The notes beneath the pieces are model-generated. The model had not been told where the DNA came from. It did not search any database and worked only from the letters and a program-made list of their open reading frames with translations. Below, piece after piece: positions 36,122-46,902 of a stretch of 64,000 nt of DNA. This DNA is from Loripinus fragilis (lineage: Eukaryota > Mollusca > Bivalvia > Lucinida > Lucinidae), in NCBI GenBank assembly GCA_964019695.1, contig OZ026530.1, positions 39,740,944 to 39,804,943 on the forward strand. The letters run 5' to 3'. Every line of letters starts with the position of its first letter. Position 1 is the stretch's first letter. The translations under genes were made by a program, and so were the position numbers.

Positions 36122-36812
36122 TAATTCGTTTTAAAATCAATCATTTATTTTGAAAGAAAATAAAGTTAACAGTTTTACAACATCCCATTTAAAAAAGATA
36201 TTTTGTGAATAAAAAAAAATATAAGTCCTATACATTTTGCAGATATAAGGTTTGACATGTATTGAGTCAAACTGGATAGAAAAATATCCTCGGAAATGAA
36301 AAAAATTGCAAAATATTTCAATGACGTCATAATAATTGTGCATTGTGCTCTAAATATTGTATCGGTACTACTAGTCTGAATAGATATTGTAAGTAATCAA
36401 AACTAAAATTACAATGCTGTCTTATTTTGTGGTAACCAAAATGCTCCACTTGAAAGATTTATCTCTCAAAATGATTATAATCTTATAACATTAAATTAAT
36501 TCAGTGGTAAAGAAGTTGGAGATATATGATATTCTGTAACTATTTAACAAACTTATATAGAGAGGAAGATTAGCATCATTTACAAGGTAAATGATAACTC
36601 TTTCGAATGGTATATAGTAGGCCTCTAAAAATGTCTCTTGAAAAAGCTACGAGGTACATTTCAGAATTTTGAAACACCCATCGTATTTGATTAATAGTGT
36701 ATGTACCAACCACTTAATGGTTAGATGTATTAACCATTTATTCTTTTTACATATATGTATTAACCACGAATGGGTGGGTTATATGTATAAAACAATAACT
36801 TGTCTGTTCCTT
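36122..36812. other. AT-rich interval, nothing recognised
   Basis: No recognisable gene. The open frame at 36669-36995 includes part of the retroelement tail described next, so it is not a real gene. Confidence 0.5.
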
Positions 36813-36925
36813 GCAACATTGTGGTCACCTGCTGGGAAAGGGATCACCTCTTGGGTCTCTCTCATATGGTGGCCTAAGTCAGGTGTGGTACTTGATTGTA
36901 TCGTTGCCTTCTTTCTTACTTTGTC
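36813..36925 (+). mobile_element. Penelope-like 3' tail fragment
   Basis: GTGGTCACCTGCTGGGAAAG and CAGGTGTGGTACTTGATTGT, then ending in CTTACTTT, match the inverse of 40600-40760 (the tail of the reverse-transcriptase element) and the tandem units at 51.65-52.16 kb. Only the last ~110 bp of the element is present. Confidence 0.7.
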
Positions 36926-37389
36926 ATACAATGTTGATCATAATTCGACTGTACATAATTCATGGTTTTATCAGTCCCTAGCCTGTTTGCCATGATAAGC
37001 TGTTAAATCAAACTAAAAAGTGAAAGAGAGTACCAGAACATTAGACATAATTACTGCCCAAAAATAACGAATATGTATGGACTGGAAAAATCATATTTGT
37101 CATAAGTGGGTCAGTTTAGAGATGATAGTGGAGTAAGCTGATTAACATAGCTGTCTACCTTAGTATAGACCTCGTAAATTATACACATATTTGGTATTAC
37201 ATGGATGAGATAGAATTTTCTAACCTTTGAATAAAATCTGAGAATTAGCATGTATACAATCATCTAGATGCGATACGCATGGAACGTAGTAAAAGAATAT
37301 AGAATATACCATACGTGCGGGGATTGAAAAGAAATGTAATTGTAAGCTAGAAAAATAATATGTTACTTGTGTGTTGACTGGGTAAAATA
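36926..37389. other. AT-rich interval, nothing recognised
   Basis: No supported feature found. Confidence 0.5.
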
Positions 37390-37700
37390 ATACATCCTAA
37401 GGATTGCGAAGCTTGCTGGGTGATGACAAACTATGAGCCTGGGTGGATTTTCTTTCTTCCATTCTCACACGAATAATATCATGAGTGCCAGAGTGATATA
37501 TAAAATCCGTCCAGAGGATCACCTTTTGACATCACAATGCTTGCTGAGTGATGACAAATAGTGACCCAAGAGACGGATTTCGCTAATCTGATACTAACCG
37601 AATAATGTGATGATGGAATAGAAAATATGTCCCTAGTAATACTGTTTGGCATCCTTGGGAATTAAAAAGAAATATCTATTCCTCTGATCACAGTTTGGCC
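37390..37700. mobile_element. Fold-back 'ATCCGTCCC' family, decayed copies
   Basis: AAAATCCGTCCAGAGGATCA (37502) and TTGACATCACAATGCTTGCT with GAGTGATGACAAATAGTGAC followed by GAGACGGATTTCG (37575) repeat the layout of the hairpins at 577 and 60913. Related fragments on both sides (GCTTGCTGGGTGATGACAAA at 37411; TATGTCCCTAGTAATACTG near 37628) suggest two or three overlapping copies. Confidence 0.5.
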
Positions 37701-37788
37701 AAGTGATCTATTAGCAGAAAATATATTATTTTCTTGATCTCTTTTAAATGTCACATTTCACCAAAGAAAGGCATACAGAAGGTTCTGA

Positions 37789-38067
37789 TTACGCTAAAAT
37801 ACGACATAAAGTAAATAAGTTATTCAAAAATAACAATAACATCACTCTCTTCGTTAATGTTACGTATGATTCCCTTTCTTGATATTCCATGGAAGAACCT
37901 GCAGCTTTTTTATACTCTAACGAAAAGGAAACGCATATGGGGCTTTGCTCAAATAAATCTTTTTGGTGAGCATCAAAACAATTCCTGGCCTCCAATTGGC
38001 CAAATCTGAACTCATATAAACTATTCAGCTGATTACAACTGATTACATCTGGTTTCATGTGTTTCAC
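37789..38067 (-). CDS. Unclassified 92-codon open frame
   Basis: A minus-strand frame starting MKHMKPDVISCNQLNSLYEF and continuing with a charged, non-repetitive composition (GQLEARNCFDAHQKDLFEQ). It reads more like once-coding sequence than most frames here, but I recognise no domain. It has no signal peptide, and no exon borders or partner gene are evident. It may be part of a dispersed repeat. Treat as unproven. Confidence 0.15.
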   Translation of the reverse strand: MKHMKPDVISCNQLNSLYEFRFGQLEARNCFDAHQKDLFEQSPICVSFSLEYKKAAGSSMEYQERESYVTLTKRVMLLLFLNNLFTLCRILA

Positions 38068-38460
38068 GTAATGTGTGAAGTCACGTTTTTTTCGTTCTGA
38101 GTGAGTTCAAGAAGATTTAAAAGCTGTAAGGGCGCTTCTTTGGTCCCACGTCTTAACATGAGTTGCGGCCATATTGAATGACATCATCATCTATAATTAG
38201 AATGGGAAAATCATATATTGTTTAAATGCTACAAGTCCAATAGATGGTATTTTGATCTCCAAATTTTTAACCAATTTAATCCTTTCAGTAAAAAAAAAAA
38301 CCTTCAGCTGAAAAAGGTATTAATCTTTTTCATTACAAATGCGAATCCCCCATAAAGTCGATATATACTAAGATGAATACACTGGTCAGTTATTGTCCAT
38401 AAAGTGTATGGAAGTCGAACGATTTTTATTCAGAATAACTCTGGTTGTTTTTGGACTTGC

Positions 38461-38578
38461 TTTGCTTCGTTTGTCTTCCTGGTGTCTGGTGAGTGTTGTG
38501 TGGCTCTTCCTCACAATGCCACAGGTTTGACTGCAATTTGTGATTGTGGTATTTCCTGATCATACTCACTCACTATTT
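38461..38578 (+). mobile_element. Penelope-like 3' tail fragment
   Basis: Phrases TTTGTCTTCCTGGTGTCTGG, GTGTGGCTCTTCCTC, TTTGTGATTGTGGTATTTCC and TGATCATACTCACTCACTA match the inverse of 5041-5160 and 10180-10290, and the direct text at 60160-60275. It is the terminal ~120 bp only. Confidence 0.75.
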
Positions 38579-38619
38579 TTGGAAGGTAAACTATTAATTG
38601 TACTAGAGTATAGCTGCTT

Positions 38620-38960
38620 GCGTTTTTACATGAGAGTGTGCGTGTATGTGTTTCGTTCATGCTTATTTGCGCATGTGTGTAAGCTTGTTAGCGTCCATTT
38701 GTATGTGTGTGTGTGTTTGTGAATATTCGTACATGTTTAGGCGTATGTGTTAATGTATTAAGTGCATACATTTGTGTGTTTGTGTGTGTGTGAATGTGTT
38801 TAGAGTGAATACGTAAGCGTTTTATGCTATTTGTGAATGTGTTTAGGTGTACATGTGTACCTAGCGTTAATACATATGTGTGTATGTGTGTATTTTTGTG
38901 TTTGTGTGGTATGTATACATGTGTGTGAGCTTGTGTTGCTGTACACATGTAAATGTCTGT
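38620..38960. repeat. TG-rich cryptically simple sequence
   Basis: Interrupted TGTG and TGTA runs with recurring GTGTTTAGGTGTA-like phrases. The long minus-strand frames across it read ACA/CAC-rich peptide (His/Thr/Tyr) and are a consequence of the repeat. Confidence 0.8.
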
Positions 38961-39580
38961 ACAGATGATAGCATAAGGCACTTTTCACATGAAACATATA
39001 ATATATAAAGTATATTATTGACAAATGACCTCGGACAGTCTCCTATTCAATTTCTCAAAATTTTGAGAGCATGTGGCTAAGATAAAACATAATTGACAAA
39101 TGTATTTTGTGCTCAAATCATACCCTTACATTTAGTGGGCGCATATAGCAGAATTAAATATTTGGAAAATATTGCAAATTAATGTCAGGACCTTAGGGTT
39201 TATGGGGTCAGGGCATTTTTGCGATTAAATATTATTTCGCAGAACGTCAAGTTTCACCGGGTATTCATCTAAATATATAGAAATATAATGTTTGCAGGAT
39301 AAAACTAAATCGGTGCGTTTGCATAAAACCAGAGTTTAGAAGATTTCACTGATTCTGGTAAATAAATATGCTGTCCATGACTTTTGATATTACCTGTAAA
39401 TGGCTTACACATAGATTATACATGTTCTATTTCAAGTTCAATCAGCTTGACTCGTTCATTGAGGGGTATCATACTACATACTGTATCCACGCCATTTTAA
39501 ATTGATATGTAGCTACAGGTTTTTACATAATTAATCAAGTAAGGAACTTTTATAAAAAATTGTTTTTGAGTATATATTAT
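38961..39580. other. AT-rich interval, nothing recognised
   Basis: No supported feature found. Confidence 0.5.
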
Positions 39581-39882
39581 ACTTTTACCGGTTGCTATGG
39601 TAACCAAAATGGCCAACAAAGTAGGCTTAAAATAGAGAAATTGCCAGTTTAGGCCAAATTTGAGGCTTCTGGAGACCGATTTTTTATGAATTAGATATCA
39701 GCACAAGCAAATACCAAAATAAAACTTTTTATAATTCTCATCATCTGTTAAAATATTTTTTGGTATTTGCTTGTGCTCTGTATTAATTCCTCTGTTAAAT
39801 GTGGCAAATTTGCTACAAAATGGTCATTTTCCTATTATCAGCCTATTTAGTCGGCCATTTTTTACCATAGCAACCATAAAAG
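39581..39882. mobile_element. Fold-back element, same family as the arms of the 7.4-10.7 kb structure
   Basis: ACTTTTACCGGTTGCTATGG (39581) faces TTACCATAGCAACCATAAAAGT (39861-39882). Inward, CAAAATGGCC faces GGCCATTTT, and at the centre AGCACAAGCAAATACCAAA faces TTTGGTATTTGCTTGTGCT. The arms match 7440-7650, and the right flank (ATACCAGACTTTTACACTTT, then CTCTAATAAACTACC) matches the inverse of 7440-7500. Non-coding. Confidence 0.8.
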
Positions 39883-40291
39883 TCGAATCAATACCAGACT
39901 TTTACACTTTGGCTATTGCTCTAATAAACTACCAAGAAGAAACTTGCGAAGAGCATTTTTTATTTTTTGACCTCATAGGGGAGTCAAAATAGCCTCAGTT
40001 CTTAATGCACGTACCCCTTTATATATGGACTACTTTCAACAAACTATTATTCATGTATAAATATGGATTTTGTCTGATGAATGATAATCAAGATGGTCGC
40101 AAAGCGGATATCTCCGTTTCGCTGTAGAGCCTTATGCGTGGCACTCTAATAGCTCGACTGTTCTAGTTGGTATATCTGTAAGTCAATGCGAAATTGTATG
40201 TGCTTATTCCATAACCTTTTGTTGGCGTAAGAACAGTCATCGGCAAGGCTGATATGTACCTATATGTTTGTCCCTGCATCTCAATTCGCCT

Positions 40292-40439
40292 CATCAACAT
40301 TAATCTGGTGCCCAGTGATCAGGTGATCGGAAATGTAAATACAGGTGATCAGAACCCCATCCCCACATTTCCCAAGGGGTGGGGGTGTGGCTAAGCTACT
40401 GAGGACCTGAAAAACGGGAACCAGGAATTAATGTTGATA
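40292..40439. repeat. Hairpin element, arms about 20 bp
   Basis: ATCAACATTAATCTGGTGCCC (first 20 bases at 40293) faces GGGAACCAGGAATTAATGTTG on the right. The interior contains GATCAGGTGATC and a second inverted pair of C- and G-rich tracts (CCCCATCCCCACATTTCCC facing AAGGGGTGGGGGTGTGG). Looks like a small MITE. Confidence 0.6.
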
Positions 40440-40589
40440 TTGTCATCAAAAGAGTGTATGTATTTTTTTCAACTGATATTTATATTGACATTAAATGGCA
40501 TGGAATTACCTAGAATTTTATCTTATCGACCCAAAGTCTAGCACTAAACCAAACAACAAATTACAATACACCAGGAGGTGGAACAAACA

Positions 40590-42560
40590 GCCTGACCCCT
40601 ACCTATTCAAAGTAAGTAAGGGTGCAAAGATCAGGAATCGATACAATCAAGTACAACACCTGACCCAGGATACCAATGGGAAAGTGACAAGCTCACAGCA
40701 GACACCACAAAAGAGAGCAAAGAGGTCAGCCCTTCCCAGCAGGTGACCACAAAGCACATATAAATAGACGCGCACAAAGACATAGCAACACAAGACAGAA
40801 CAAAAACATAAAAGATCCACAAAAGAAGTACCGCCTTGGAACGGTCAGTAAAATATTTTACTGGAGGGCTTAAACCGGTTTAACGGCGCCAACCTCACCC
40901 TTAATTCAGATGTGGATCAAGACACATAGATATTTGGTTTGCATGAAAGACCCCTAACTTACCAATGCATCATCTCCTAAAACATATAAATCAAGATATA
41001 ACGAGGAGATAAAGCAAAGAAAAAGACTCAACAGTAATTAAAACTGAATACCGGAGCAAAAGAAATCAAACAGGTAAACCCAAGTAGGCCCGACAAACAG
41101 CTAAAGCATCAGGCCCCTACCATCTCATCAATAGATAAGTTTTCAAGTCGGAACCATCAAAGAGTCTGAAGTCCGACCCACCGGCATGCAATTAAAGAGG
41201 AAAGCAAAGTTGCCAACCGTGATTGGGTTGACTACCAAGCGTGCAGTCTGTTGCAATACATTAATGTTATAGCCAATCTTTTTATAATGGGAAATTATTT
41301 TAATGAACTGCGCTAAAAAATTATTAGAACCAACAATCTTCTTCAATATATACACCAAGTCACCATAGAAATCAGGTTCCGAAAGTCCTTGGCGCAAGAG
41401 ATATCTAAGGCCAACTTGGAATTTAGAAATCAAATCATAGTTTCGTCTATAAAATTTTGAAAAAGTTTTGCAAAGTTTATGATACCGATAGCCTTGTTTA
41501 AGAAGTGTCTAAGTTAACAATTTATTGCGAGTGTTGAAGTCAGCAACATAGCTAAATGCTCTAGCAAAACGAATGAGTTGAGAGATACAGACTCCATAGG
41601 ATGTAGAACGAGGAACATCACCATCTAAAAATGGGAAATTGACAATTTCAAAATCAAAGTCGTCATGTTTATCATAAATTTTGGAAGAAACAATATCATT
41701 AGAAATTGACAAATGCAAGTTCTAAAAATGCGGCTTCGGTATCAGAGGCATTGGCTTTATTTAGTTGGAGCTCTGAAGGGTATATTTGACTTACCATATT
41801 GTCAAAATAAACATTATTAATATTTAAAATATCGTCCAAATATCTGGAAGTAGTGTTAAACGCATCAATAACATCAGCCTGCTTATCATCAGAAAGAGAC
41901 ATCATAAAGTCCCTCTCATAACAAAACAGGAATAAATCTGCAACCAGGGGAGCACAATTAGTGCCCATAGGAATCCCAACTACTTGTCTACAGAGCTTGT
42001 TGCCAAATCGAATAAAAATAATGTCCAACAAAATGGTCAGCGCATCACATACATTTTGAAACGACCATGCATGATATTTTTTAGGTTTTTCTGAAGTAAA
42101 AATGCATTTTTGTCATTACATGCAAGGTAAGGAGAGCCTTCTCTCTGGAAGGCTCTTTCAATAAGATCAATAAGTTTATCTTTAATTAAATTATGATGTA
42201 AAGTAGTGTAAAGAGTAGAAAATCATAAGTAGACAAACTGGTCGCATAGAAATCTCTAGCTTTAAGTTTATCTAAAATTTCACCTGAATTTTTAATAGAC
42301 CAAAATAGGTTTTTACAGAATCTTCATATACCTTTTCACAATATTTGATAACATGTTTTTTAACCGCTGTAAGACACGAGGTTGACAATTTAGAAAGTTC
42401 TGTTGTCGTACAAGAACTAGAATTAGCAATAAATCTTGCTTTATAGGGTTTTTTATGGAGTTTAGGTAACCAGTACAACATAGGAACTCTGTCTTGAAAA
42501 GAATTCGGAGGTGAACCGAGCATAGGCTGGAACTTCTAACTCATCTCATCCGCTGTTTAA
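40590..42560 (-). mobile_element. Penelope-like retroelement, 5'-truncated, with 3' UTR and tetranucleotide tail
   Basis: The reverse-transcriptase pseudogene (41143-42523) is followed downstream on the minus strand by ~550 bp of 3' untranslated sequence that ends in CTTACTTACTTTG near 40610. The 3' segment and its tail text (CAATCAAGTAC and GATCAGGAATCG on the plus strand) recur at 36.8 and 51.7 kb. The parallel stretch TGCATCATCTCC to ACCCACCGGCATGCA aligns with 5420-5620 and 59630-59830, which places all these fragments in one superfamily with at least two tail types. Confidence 0.7.
41143..42523 (-). pseudogene. Penelope-like reverse transcriptase pseudogene
   Basis: Would copy the element's RNA into DNA. 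Minus-strand blocks in order: YWLPKLHKKPYKARF (42460 region), the LPK-HK..RF finger motif typical of Penelope-like enzymes and not of LINEs; then, in a new frame, GIPMGTNCAPLVADLF (near 41960), the primer-grip side of the palm; RYLDDIL (near 41845), the catalytic YxDD box; then LQLNKANASDTEAAFLEL. A one-base shift near 41700 leads to ISNDIVSSKIYDKHDDFDFE and ISQLIRFARAFSYVADF. After an in-frame TAG near 41515 the tail reads ISKFQVGLRYLLRQGLSEP. No GIY-YIG endonuclease is visible. At least two shifts and one stop make it inactive. I am sure of reverse transcriptase and fairly sure of the Penelope-like class. Confidence 0.8.
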
Positions 42561-43186
42561 TGCTGGGATCCAGAAGGGGCGATAGTCCGGACACCACTCC
42601 CCCCCATCCGCATGAAAAATCACAAATCTAAAGGGTTTCTTGGGCATACGGGTCCAGATCCCCTAGAAAATCATAATACTACCAATCAAGCATTCAATGT
42701 CGGCCCATCATTGGCCCACCAGCAACGCATTTAATTTGCGCTTCACTGGACGGATAATGGTACATTTTCAGTGGGGTTTTGACCCCCTCTGACAAAACTT
42801 TCAGGATCTGCACATGTGTCTGATAAAGAGACTCATGCACCCGCTGTCTGTTACAGTGTCCTGTTAGAGAGGCATAGCAACTCCTGCAGCCGCTGTTTGT
42901 AATAGAGACTCTTGCGTGCATGATTTGCAATGGAGAAACAAGCACCACTGAATCATATGAAGGCATACGGACCCTTGTCTGATATAGAGACTCCTGCATC
43001 CGTTGTTTGTAATACAGGCTCCTGCATGTCTAATATAGGGTCTCCTGCATTCTATGCCTGATAAAGATACACCTGCAGCTGCTGTCTGATTTAGAGACCA
43101 CTGCCTGATACTGAGGCTCATGAATAAGATGTCTGTTATAATATAGAGGCTCCCGCATCCCCTGCTGATCAAAAATCACGTTTGAT
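42540..43186. repeat. Degenerate about 30-60 bp tandem repeats with GACTCCTGCATCCG-TGT phrases
   Basis: From 42815 to 43165, phrases such as GAGACTCCTGCATCCGTTGT, GGCTCCTGCATGTCTAATA and CACCTGCAGCTGCTGTCTGA follow each other with 25-60 bp spacing. Just upstream, near 42690-42715, is a partial hairpin phrase (GTCGGCCCATCATTGGCCCA) related to the nested hairpin at 53.58-53.68 kb. The two minus-strand frames here are repeat-derived. Confidence 0.55.
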
Positions 43187-45660
43187 ATGTTTCATATTTA
43201 TTATACCTCTGTCTGCAGTTGCTACAATGTTGCTGCATTCACGATTCCCATTGATGTTCAACATTACCATGTTCTAAAAAAGTTTAATTTTGACCTTCTG
43301 GTGACAGAGGGGGTGGGGGGGGGGGGGGCTGCGGGCAAATTATATGCTACCATGTTGCTGCATTTGCCATTCCATTTTGTCTGTTCATAACCATTTTCTG
43401 AAAAAATTGAATTTTAACCTTTTGACCCCCAGGGTCGGGTGGGAGGGAGCGGGGCTGCACGTATAATATTTGCTACTATATGGCTGCATTCGTGATTCCC
43501 TTTAATTTGATATGCAACATGACCATGGTCTGCAAAATTGAATTTGACCTTTTGATCCCCAGAGTCGGGGGGAGGGGGGCTGCGGGCAAAATATTTGCTA
43601 ATATGTTACTGCATGCGCGATTGCCATTTTAATAAGCAACATGACCATATTTTGAAAAGTGGAATTTTGACCTTTGACCCCGCTTCCTAAATCCATTGGG
43701 GGTCAGGCACAGACCTTCAATCAAAAGTCAGGTTTGATATATTTCTTATTTATTGTATCTCTGTCTGCATTTGATACCATATTGCTGCATTTGCGATTCC
43801 CTTTGATATGCAATATGACCATGTTCCGAAAAAAATGAATTTTGACCTTCTGAGGGGGGGGGGGGGGGGGGGGCTGCGGGCAAAATATTTGCTACATTGT
43901 TGCTGCATTGGCGATTCCCTTTAATTTGATATGCAACATGTTTCTTTTCTAAAAAAGTTGAATTTTAACCTTTAGACCCTCTAGGTTGGTGGGGGGGGAG
44001 GGGGTCTGCGGGCATTTTTTTTTGCTACCATGTTGCTGCACCCATGATTCCTTTAATTTGATATGCAACATGACCATGTTCTGAAAAAGTTCAGTTTGAC
44101 CTTTTGACCCCACCCCCTAAGTCCATCCGGGGGTTAGGCACAGGCCTTCGGTCAAAAGTCACGTTTGATATGTTTCTTTTTTATTGTACCTCTGTCCGCA
44201 TTTGCTAAATGTTGCTGCATTCCCAATTCCCTTTGATATGCAACATGACCATGTTCCAAAAAAAGTTGAATTTTGACTCCAAGGGTCAGAGGGGGGTGTC
44301 TGCGGGCATAATATTTGCTAACATGTTGCTGCACCCTTGATTCCCTTTAATTATCCCCAGACGAAGTCGGAGATTCAGATTTTTTGGGCGTCGTCCGTGT
44401 GTCTGTCCGTCCATTCCCTTCATCCTTCCACACTTTTTGTCTGTCTAGAACCATATCTCAGTACCTATAGATCAGATTTAAGTTTTTCTCGGTACAAATT
44501 ATAAGTACTAAGGATTCTCAATATCCTATAAGTTTCGTCAAAATTGACCCCTTAACACTTGAGTTATTGCCCTAGTTCTAGTGTAGGCAGTTATAATGCA
44601 AAACATGTATTAGTTTTTTGTGTAAAAATCTTCACGTTTCTTCAAAGCTATTATATTTAACAAATTCTCACTATACACCATGATTACCCAGTGTTTGTAG
44701 ATAAGCATGGCAGTGTCAAAGTTCTACCTCACCCCCTTTGACCCCACCTAATGGATCAAAGGTAAAATATTTAAATTTCGCAAAAAACTTAGGCATTTTG
44801 TCAATACGTTTGCTGAAATTTTGCATGCAGGCAGAGCAGCAAAAATTATGAAGCTTATCAAATGGGATTTTAGTTTGAAGGCATGGGTCCGAGCCCCTTG
44901 GGTGCACAGCCTTCGATCAAAAGTCAGCTTTGATATATTTCTTATCTATTGTACCTCTATCTGCATTTGCTACCATGTTGCTGCATTTGTAATTCACTTT
45001 GAATGGAGCATGGTCATGTTCTGAAAAACTTATATTTTAACCTTTTGACCCCCAAGGCTGGGGAGGGGGGGGGTCTGCAGGGGAAATATTTGCTACCATG
45101 TGGCTGCATTCTTGATTCCATTTAATTTGATATGCAACATGACCATGTTTTGAAAAAGGCTAATTTTGACATTTGACCCCATCCCCAGGGTCTGTTTATG
45201 GTTAGAGGGGTCTGGCAGCAAAATATTTGCTACCACGTTTCTGCATTCGTGATTTAATTTGATATGCAATCTGACCATGTTCTTAAAAAGTTGAATTTTG
45301 ACCTTTTGACCCAGGGTTGGGGGATGGGGGTGAGCGGGGCTCTGCGGGCAAAATATTTGCTAACATGGTGCTGCATTCATGATTCCCTTAAATTTGATAT
45401 GCAAAATGTCCATGATCTGAAACAGTTGAATTTTGACGTTTTGGCCCCACTCCCTAAGTCTACCCAGGGGGCCGGGCACAGGTCTTCGATCAAAAATCAC
45501 GTTTGATATGTTTCTTATTTATTGTAACGCTGTCTGCATGCAAAATTTCTGTAAAAATATTGACATCTGACTGAGTTATTGCGAAATTTACATATTAGAC
45601 CTTTGACCCCACCCGGGTGGGGGGATGGTAATTTTTAATCACGGTTATGCTTATCTACAG
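43187..45660 (+). repeat. About 125-bp G-tract-containing tandem repeats with flanking modules
   Basis: Core unit: TTGCTACCATGTTGCTGCAT, a GATTCCC phrase, TTTGATATGCAACATGACCA, TGTTCTGAAAAAGTTGAATT, then TTGACC and a run of G. Starts fall near 43215, 43344, 43470, 43595, 43765, 43887, 44020, 44198, 44318, 44965, 45090, 45228 and 45360. Longer units include GGTCAAAAGTCACGTTTGAT. A module at 44340-44930 (ATCCCCAGACGAAGTCGGAG, GTCCGTCCGTCC-like text, then GTAGATAAGCATGGCAGTG) interrupts the array, and an inverted form of that module ends it at 45560-45900. Short G-tract frames here are not genes. The architecture resembles bivalve elements with a tandem core (Helentron-like), which is an inference. 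Confidence 0.75.
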
Positions 45661-46034
45661 ACACTGGGTAATCATGGTTTATAGTGACAAGTTGTAAGAT
45701 ATAATAGTTTTGAAGAAATGTGAAGTTTATTCTACCAAAAATGTCAATATAGTTTTTGAATAAGCCTAAACCTAAGTCAAAAAAGGGCCAAAACTCAGTC
45801 AAAAGTTTGCGAATTACCACCAAATTGGAACTTGTCTGTTATTTTATAATGCTTTATCAGTTAAAAATTTAAATGAAATTGTTGCATCCCTCTAAAAGTA
45901 ATTGATTGGAAACCACAATTTAGCCAAAATCTAAATAAAAAAGGGCAATCACTCAGTCAAAATTTTGAAGATAACCGCCACTTTCGAACTTAATCTGTAT
46001 TCATGATGCTTTACTCTTCTGCAAAGTTTGATGG

Positions 46035-46619
46035 ATGATTAAATTGATGAATCCCTTAAAAAGTTATGGATTGCAAACCAAAAAGTGTGATAATGAGGAC
46101 TACAATGACGCCGCCGCCTACGACGCCGACAGACACATGATGCCTATGTGTCGACCATGCGTCGCCAGCGACTCAAAGAGTGGGTACTTTTATATGACGA
46201 AGGGGCAACAATGCAACAAATATATACACAGGGTCTTCGCCACTATAAAGATTTATCTATTGTTGTTATACCATGTTAGGGTTGTAAAGCCCTTCCGCAT
46301 ATCTCACATCATACTAAAGCCTCTGTCGCGAGAGAACCTGACTCTGTCGCATGTGAACAACAAAGGCACAGACCAGTCTGCGCATCCGGCTAGTCTGATG
46401 GGTGCCTTTGTTATTTGCTCCCTGGAAAGTATTATACGCAAGCAGCTAAACTTGGTCCATTCAAAGCTTCAAGCTTCTATCGAGCAGGCTGATTTTAGCA
46501 AGATGTGGTCGGAAATCCTGAAGAAACGAAACGCAGCACATATTGAGCCCGCTCATTATCCTAACCGAACTGTTACTATTCAAGCTAATAGAAGGCACTT
46601 TCGTGCTACATGTACATAA
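46035..46619 (+). CDS. 194-codon open frame, probably repeat-derived
   Basis: The frame is the longest outside the array. It begins with a long ATG-led stretch (MIKLMNPLKSYGLQTKKCD) lacking any domain I know. From about residue 97 it reads SRENLTLSHVNNKGTDQSAH and FVICSLESII. I recall text of the form NNKGADQPAHPRSL as a frequent translation of a dispersed repeat in invertebrate genomes, so the second half is probably a repeat read in a long-open frame rather than a gene. There is no signal peptide, no exon border I can defend and no neighbouring gene. Function unknown. Confidence 0.25.
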   Translation: MIKLMNPLKSYGLQTKKCDNEDYNDAAAYDADRHMMPMCRPCVASDSKSGYFYMTKGQQCNKYIHRVFATIKIYLLLLYHVRVVKPFRISHIILKPLSRENLTLSHVNNKGTDQSAHPASLMGAFVICSLESIIRKQLNLVHSKLQASIEQADFSKMWSEILKKRNAAHIEPAHYPNRTVTIQANRRHFRATCT

Positions 46620-46684
46620 TTGTTAATATTTTGCCAGTTACTGGCAGCCAACCTTTTTAAATCAACTGAAGAAGAAGAACGGCC

Positions 46685-46902
46685 ACAAGTATTTTCATAG
46701 AGGGTGGTTTGTCGTTCAATGCTTGACTCAAGACGGAGGAGCTCCCGGGTCTATCATCATCGTCGTCACTACATTATGTCTTTGAGTACATTAATACTTG
46801 CTTACTACTGGTTCAACCCATGAAGAACCATCCCGACATAACTGAAAACATTTTGACTGGGACGTTAAGAATCAAATCAAGCAAACAAACAAGTATTTTC
46901 AT
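46685..46902 (+). mobile_element. tRNA-derived SINE with perfect 14-bp target-site duplication
   Basis: ACAAGTATTTTCAT at 46685-46698 is exactly repeated at 46889-46902 around a ~190-bp body. The body starts AGAGGGTGGTTTGTCG, continues TTCAATGCTTGACTCAAG (decayed A-box region), a TCCCGGGTCTA region (B-box position) and TTGAGTACATTAATACTTGC, and ends in CAAATCAAGCAAACAAAC. The layout matches the better preserved copy at 56524-56735. The duplication is the mark of L1-type target-primed insertion. Confidence 0.9.

Noticed and set aside
38688..39024. His/Thr-rich minus-strand frames
   Set aside because: They are translation of the TG-rich simple sequence.
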